Shown here one piece after another: positions 60,323 through 64,000 of a stretch of 64,000 nt of DNA. Position numbers and translations under genes: made by a program. The notes below the pieces were generated by a model, which was not told where the DNA came from, did not search any database, and saw nothing but the letters and a program-made list of their open reading frames with translations. Origin of the DNA: Coptis chinensis (Eukaryota > Streptophyta > Magnoliopsida > Ranunculales > Ranunculaceae); NCBI GenBank assembly GCA_015680905.1, contig CM027382.1:2604001-2668000 (forward strand). The letters are read 5' to 3'. Positions within the stretch are counted from its first letter, which is position 1. Each line of letters starts with the position of its first letter.

Positions 60323-61528
60323 TTTTGTCAGCTGTGTATTTAATATACATTCAGTGTACATTCGTCTATTTCTACTTCTTTCATGGATCTTAGATATTTC
60401 CCCCTGAAGATATTCAATCTTTTTTTTGCTAGGTGAGCGAAAATTATACTAAAAAGAAATAAAAATGAAAAAATACAAGGTTTTTGGGGGCTATGCATAG
60501 GCGCATAGCACCCAAAGAGCAAGCTAAGTACAAACTAGGTTGTCTCCCTGAAGATATTCAATCGTAATGCCTGTTAGGATATTGGCTTGTATTCACCAAA
60601 GTGAAAAAGAAAGTGAAATAGCACGTACATGCATTGGAGGGTTGGTGAAATAGTATTCTCGTATACACTTAAATTTGAAGTAACCAAGTTTGAATTGGCC
60701 GTATTGTAGGTGGAGTTGTTTACACCAGCCAAGTTGTAAAGGTGTTGGGACATTGTGTTTGAACGAAGAAAAATGAGAACATGTACTTGAACCAGAAGCT
60801 TTACTTTGGTGGTTAGCACCTGCTCTGAAATGAATCTAGAGCATATTTCGATGCTCTGATCAGTACATGAATTCTTTGTGCTTCCAAGGGGATTTCACTA
60901 TTGTGCAGAGAGTGTGAGTGCATTCTCAAGGCCATTTGGTTATGCCAATTGGTATGAAACAAGGTTGTGGGTGTGGGATGGGTTTCTCTTGTAAATGTGG
61001 CATGATGTAAATCATGGGAGGCCCTAGTCATGGGTTCTCAAGTTGTAATATCTTCTTGATATTGTGGACATTCAGTGAAGCTGTCGTTTGTGGGTGTAGG
61101 CAGAGTCGCCGAACTACGTAAATCATGTTGTCTATGCATATGTGAAGGTTACTATGGTTGAACTTGGTATTACTCATAGTGCTAATTTACCTTATATGAT
61201 ATAAGTTTTGCTACTCCAACTTGTAGTCATTTCGGGAACTTTGATTCTCTAAGGTGCCGTCGCTTCCGCTGCCCACAATGTCAGCAAGTTACGATCCAAT
61301 TAGCTTGAATACTTATTGATGAAAAAAGATATAACGCTAAAAGTTCTCACATTCAAATGATTAGACTGACCAAAGGTTATAAACTTCTTCAAGATTTTCA
61401 GGCTTTCAACTAGTTACCTCGTCACCTCGAAATGTGATGTTCCCAAGCTTTCCAAAATTCTTTTCCAATCAAATAAAATAAAATAATAAATATCAAATAG
61501 TTGCCATGGACTATGGTACACTTTCATA
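60323..61528. other. No gene recognised
   Basis: Mixed AT-rich DNA with only short frames and no detectable repeats or domains. A short near-repeat, CCTGAAGATATTCAATC, occurs at about 60403 and 60549. Confidence 0.45.
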
Positions 61529-62017
61529 AGAGCATCTCTAAGGTGGTAGTATCACGTTCAAATTTGCTTCCACAACTCGGAATTTCGCGAAAAACCAATT
61601 CTAGGTGAAAGCAAATAAGGAGTTATCACCTGTCTAGCAAATTTGTGATTTCAGATGCAGACGCCGTGGCCCACCTCCTCATGTCCCAATCCCAATTTTT
61701 TTTTTTTTAACTTTGACCAGCACACCGCACCATACTAATGTCGCGCGCCATTGTCAATGTCGCGTGGGTTATTTTTTTTTTTACTTTTTCAATTTGGCGT
61801 GATAGTGGGAATGTCGCATGGTTTTTTTTTAAACTTTTTTCAACTTGGGGCGACAATGGTAATGTCTACATCAATGTCGCATGGTAGACCCTACTCCAAA
61901 TTTGCGACTTATATTTGTGTCCAACCAGAGTTGGTCAAAATTTGAAAATTTGAAGATAATTTCTTCAAATTTCGGTTTCAAATATGCATGTGATACTACC
62001 ACCACATAGATGCTTTT
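61529..62017. mobile_element. MITE with ~27-bp terminal inverted repeats
   Basis: The left end AGAGCATCTCTAAGGTGGTA, continuing GTATCAC, is mirrored at the right by GTGATACTACCACCACATAG, then ATGCTTTT. Further inside, GTTCAAATTTG pairs with AAATTTCGGTTTC. Length is about 490 bp with no coding. The middle has repeated GTCGC(A/G)TGG plus T-run units. The target duplication is not clear, so I do not assign a superfamily. Confidence 0.65.
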
Positions 62018-62189
62018 CAGGAGCTTTGTCTTCATACTTTGGCACAACCGCACAAGTCTCCTGACAAACACAGGATCATTTATAGCTAGGCATGTCTATC
62101 TCATTTTTTATTAGGCACTTTGATTTCATATATTGAATAGCATTCCACCTATAGGAATAATCCTGCTCTTCAGTCTTAAGGGAGACCAA

Positions 62190-62400
62190 GAATGCACATT
62201 AGGCAAGACGTTTAGGGTCCCAATTCACAGGACCGTTCATTCCTTAAACAATTACTATCGGCAGCTTTTCACTTCTCGCTTAGCCTTACTCGTCCCTGAC
62301 GCGTCACGAACAGCATGGACAAACATCTTGCTAAAAGGATCAAAACCTATTTCAAGCATTTTCTTAACCGCGTCATTAAAAGGATCATTATCTTGTATAC
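62190..62400 (-). pseudogene. mTERF gene fragment, antisense
   Basis: Minus-strand reading from about 62370 gives FNDAVKKMLEIGFDPFSKMF, VHAVRDASGTSKAKRE, which aligns with FSDAVKEVLEMGFDPSGKMF, VYAVREVSSACKAKRE of the gene at 54961. Stops follow soon after. Only some 50 residues remain. mTERF genes often occur in clusters in plants, so this is likely a remnant of a neighbour copy, inverted relative to the main gene. Confidence 0.7.
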
Positions 62401-63757
62401 AAAACCCCAACTGTATAAAAATGAAATGGATTCTGAGATTTCTAGACTTGTAGTTCTATTAGCTTCAGACATCAATTTTTTTGCAGATTACATAATAGGA
62501 CATTGCACAAGAACAAAGTAACTAAAATGCATTTTAGATACACAGTAATATTGGGCATCCATGTTTGGGTAAACCGACGTTGAATTCGATCATTGTTCTT
62601 CAGCGTTCAGGTGTAAACTTGGGCGGGCTAGTTGGGTTTGGTTTTAATCCAAGGAGAAGCCCAACCTCCAACTCAGCCCATGGGCTTGGTCTTGGACTTG
62701 GATAGTTCACTTTTGTGATGTAAATGTTTTTTTTTTTCTGCCCAAGTTTTTGAAATTAGGGTTTGTAAAATTTCTTCATGGAATTTCAAATTCCTATTTA
62801 CATCATAAGCTCGCATGAATTTTGTAATTGATCAACAAAATCTCGTATTATACTACATGTGGATGTTGACTCTCTGCTTAATGAACACTTTGCTTCATAT
62901 ATAGATGTGCTTGATCTTAAATGGATTAGTATATTGAGTTAGGCTCAAAAGCATCATGTTGGCCTAATTATCCTTTTAGTTCCTCTTTCTAACTTAATTA
63001 TGTAAATCATCATTATCGCCATACCTACTTAACTAAGGGATTTTATGGGATGGAAGAGTAGGTCCATTTCCATATAAACCTTCATGTCCATTTCAACTTA
63101 CACCAACTTTTATGAACAACTTGAGATAGGTCCAAGAGCATGTTTTGTGTAATGATATCGATCATTTTGCAAAATGATCTCATTGTATGATCTCATTGTT
63201 TCAAGCAAAGTCCTTTAACCACATTATATGGCAGTCCTTTTTTATATTGGGTTGGCTTTTGTTGCAATTAAGAAGCAAGTGAGCGCACTCTTTTACATCG
63301 CAATCTTTCTAAAGTTCCAAGAAACAAATAAATGGTAACTGTCTCTATTAAACAAGTCAACTTCTCTCTTTACCTCAAACCAATCCTTTTCGTGCATGAA
63401 TATGAGTAGACCTAACACCTCTTCCCTTAAAGAAGAGAACAAAATGTGCTATTTTTGTTTGGGCGGCCTGGGATGATTAGAGAGTGGTTACAAGCTTATT
63501 AACCAAGGAATATTACTATTATAATTGCGGCTAAGGGGACACACAACAACCCGCAAAACTAATTAAATAAATCTTTTTCATAGTAAGTGCATATTCAATG
63601 ATCAATCAAAGTATCAAACATATGTTTGTGCTGTGAAACCGTGTGTGTACGAAGTTGTAACATGAGTAAGCCAATCAAATTAATTGGCTATATAGCAATT
63701 GGCACCGCGAGTGGAAAGATATTGACAATGCAACTTTGCAAGTCATGGTTTATTTAC
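62401..63757. other. No gene recognised
   Basis: Intergenic, AT-rich DNA without coding support or clear repeats. Confidence 0.45.
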
Positions 63758-63769
63758 AGATGATCCAGT

Positions 63770-63807
<38 letters not shown>

Positions 63808-63820
63808 GCTAGATGATCCA
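63758..63820 (-). mobile_element. Poly(A)-only retro-insertion with 10-bp target duplication
   Basis: AGATGATCCA at 63758-63767 is repeated at 63811-63820. Between them are only GTG, 35 T and GCGCT. On the minus strand this is five bases, a 35-base poly(A) and CAC, the pattern of a LINE- or SINE-mediated insertion truncated almost to its tail. Confidence 0.6.
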
Positions 63821-63959
63821 AGAAAGTCACTCCCATATCAAAAAGGTACGTTAATACATTGGCCTTTTATATTTTATTGTAGATTGACTAATGCTAGTCA
63901 CTTATGTGTTATTATCGAAAAAAAAATAATCACTTAGTTGTTTAGTGCCACAGAGTCAC

Positions 63960-63977
63960 AGATATATATATATATAG
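63960..63977. repeat. AT microsatellite
   Basis: A short (AT)n run close to the right edge of the window. A similar run lies within the solo LTR near 20920. Confidence 0.7.
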
Positions 63978-64000
63978 GATGAAAACTGTCAGACATGCAA

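Noticed and set aside
1-64000. tRNA, rRNA, CRISPR, bacterial operon features
   Set aside because: I found no tRNA-like or rRNA-like stretches, and the sequence is plant nuclear DNA, where CRISPR arrays and operons are not expected.

Overview
The window is nuclear DNA of a flowering plant, most likely a woody eudicot. The evidence is AT-rich sequence with GT/AG introns, plant-type transposable elements (Helitrons, a Tat-clade Ty3/gypsy element, a Tekay/Del-like solo LTR, L1 LINE tails, a MULE transposase remnant, MITEs) and plant-only gene families (an mTERF-domain protein, a kiwellin-like protein, a JMJ25-type histone demethylase, a plant multi-pass membrane family). Intact host coding capacity is very low. 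One long open frame, the mTERF gene near 55-56 kb, is the only plausible functional protein, and it lacks an ATG.

Layout. (1) 1-31358 is a Helitron nest. Three elements sit head to tail with no spacer: X 8350-14185, Y 14186-23506 and Z 23507-31358. Each starts with TCTATTATAATAAAAC and ends with a small hairpin plus CTAG; X|Y and Y|Z are fused directly as CTAG|TC. To their left, 2066-8452 is a large palindrome of tandemly amplified Helitron 5' segments, and 1-2166 is an inverted copy of the start of Z. X and Y are paralogues; Y was later hit by a 3.3-kb solo LTR (18919-22256, 5-bp target duplication). Z carries exon-like pieces of an unidentified host gene, seemingly in two diverged copies. 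No Rep/helicase gene is present, so all are non-autonomous.

(2) 31.4-37.6 kb is a junkyard of broken host and element genes: a kiwellin-like pseudogene, a JMJ25-like pseudogene on the minus strand with its splice sites still readable, a LINE RNase H tail, and a MULE transposase C-terminus within a cluster of GTATGCAC/GTGCATAC repeats.

(3) 37630-48185 is a complete-length but broken Tat-clade LTR retrotransposon with two RNase H domains, 480-bp LTRs, a long 3' spacer with a tandem array, and a 5-bp target duplication.

(4) 48.2-64 kb holds an RPS20-like pseudogene, a 5'-truncated LINE with a 10-bp target duplication, the mTERF gene, a degraded pair of plant multi-TM family genes with a short Helitron between them, a MITE, an antisense mTERF fragment, and a tiny poly(A)-only insertion. 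The genes form no pathway. The interest lies in the Helitron concatemer and palindrome and in the fate of captured and duplicated gene pieces.
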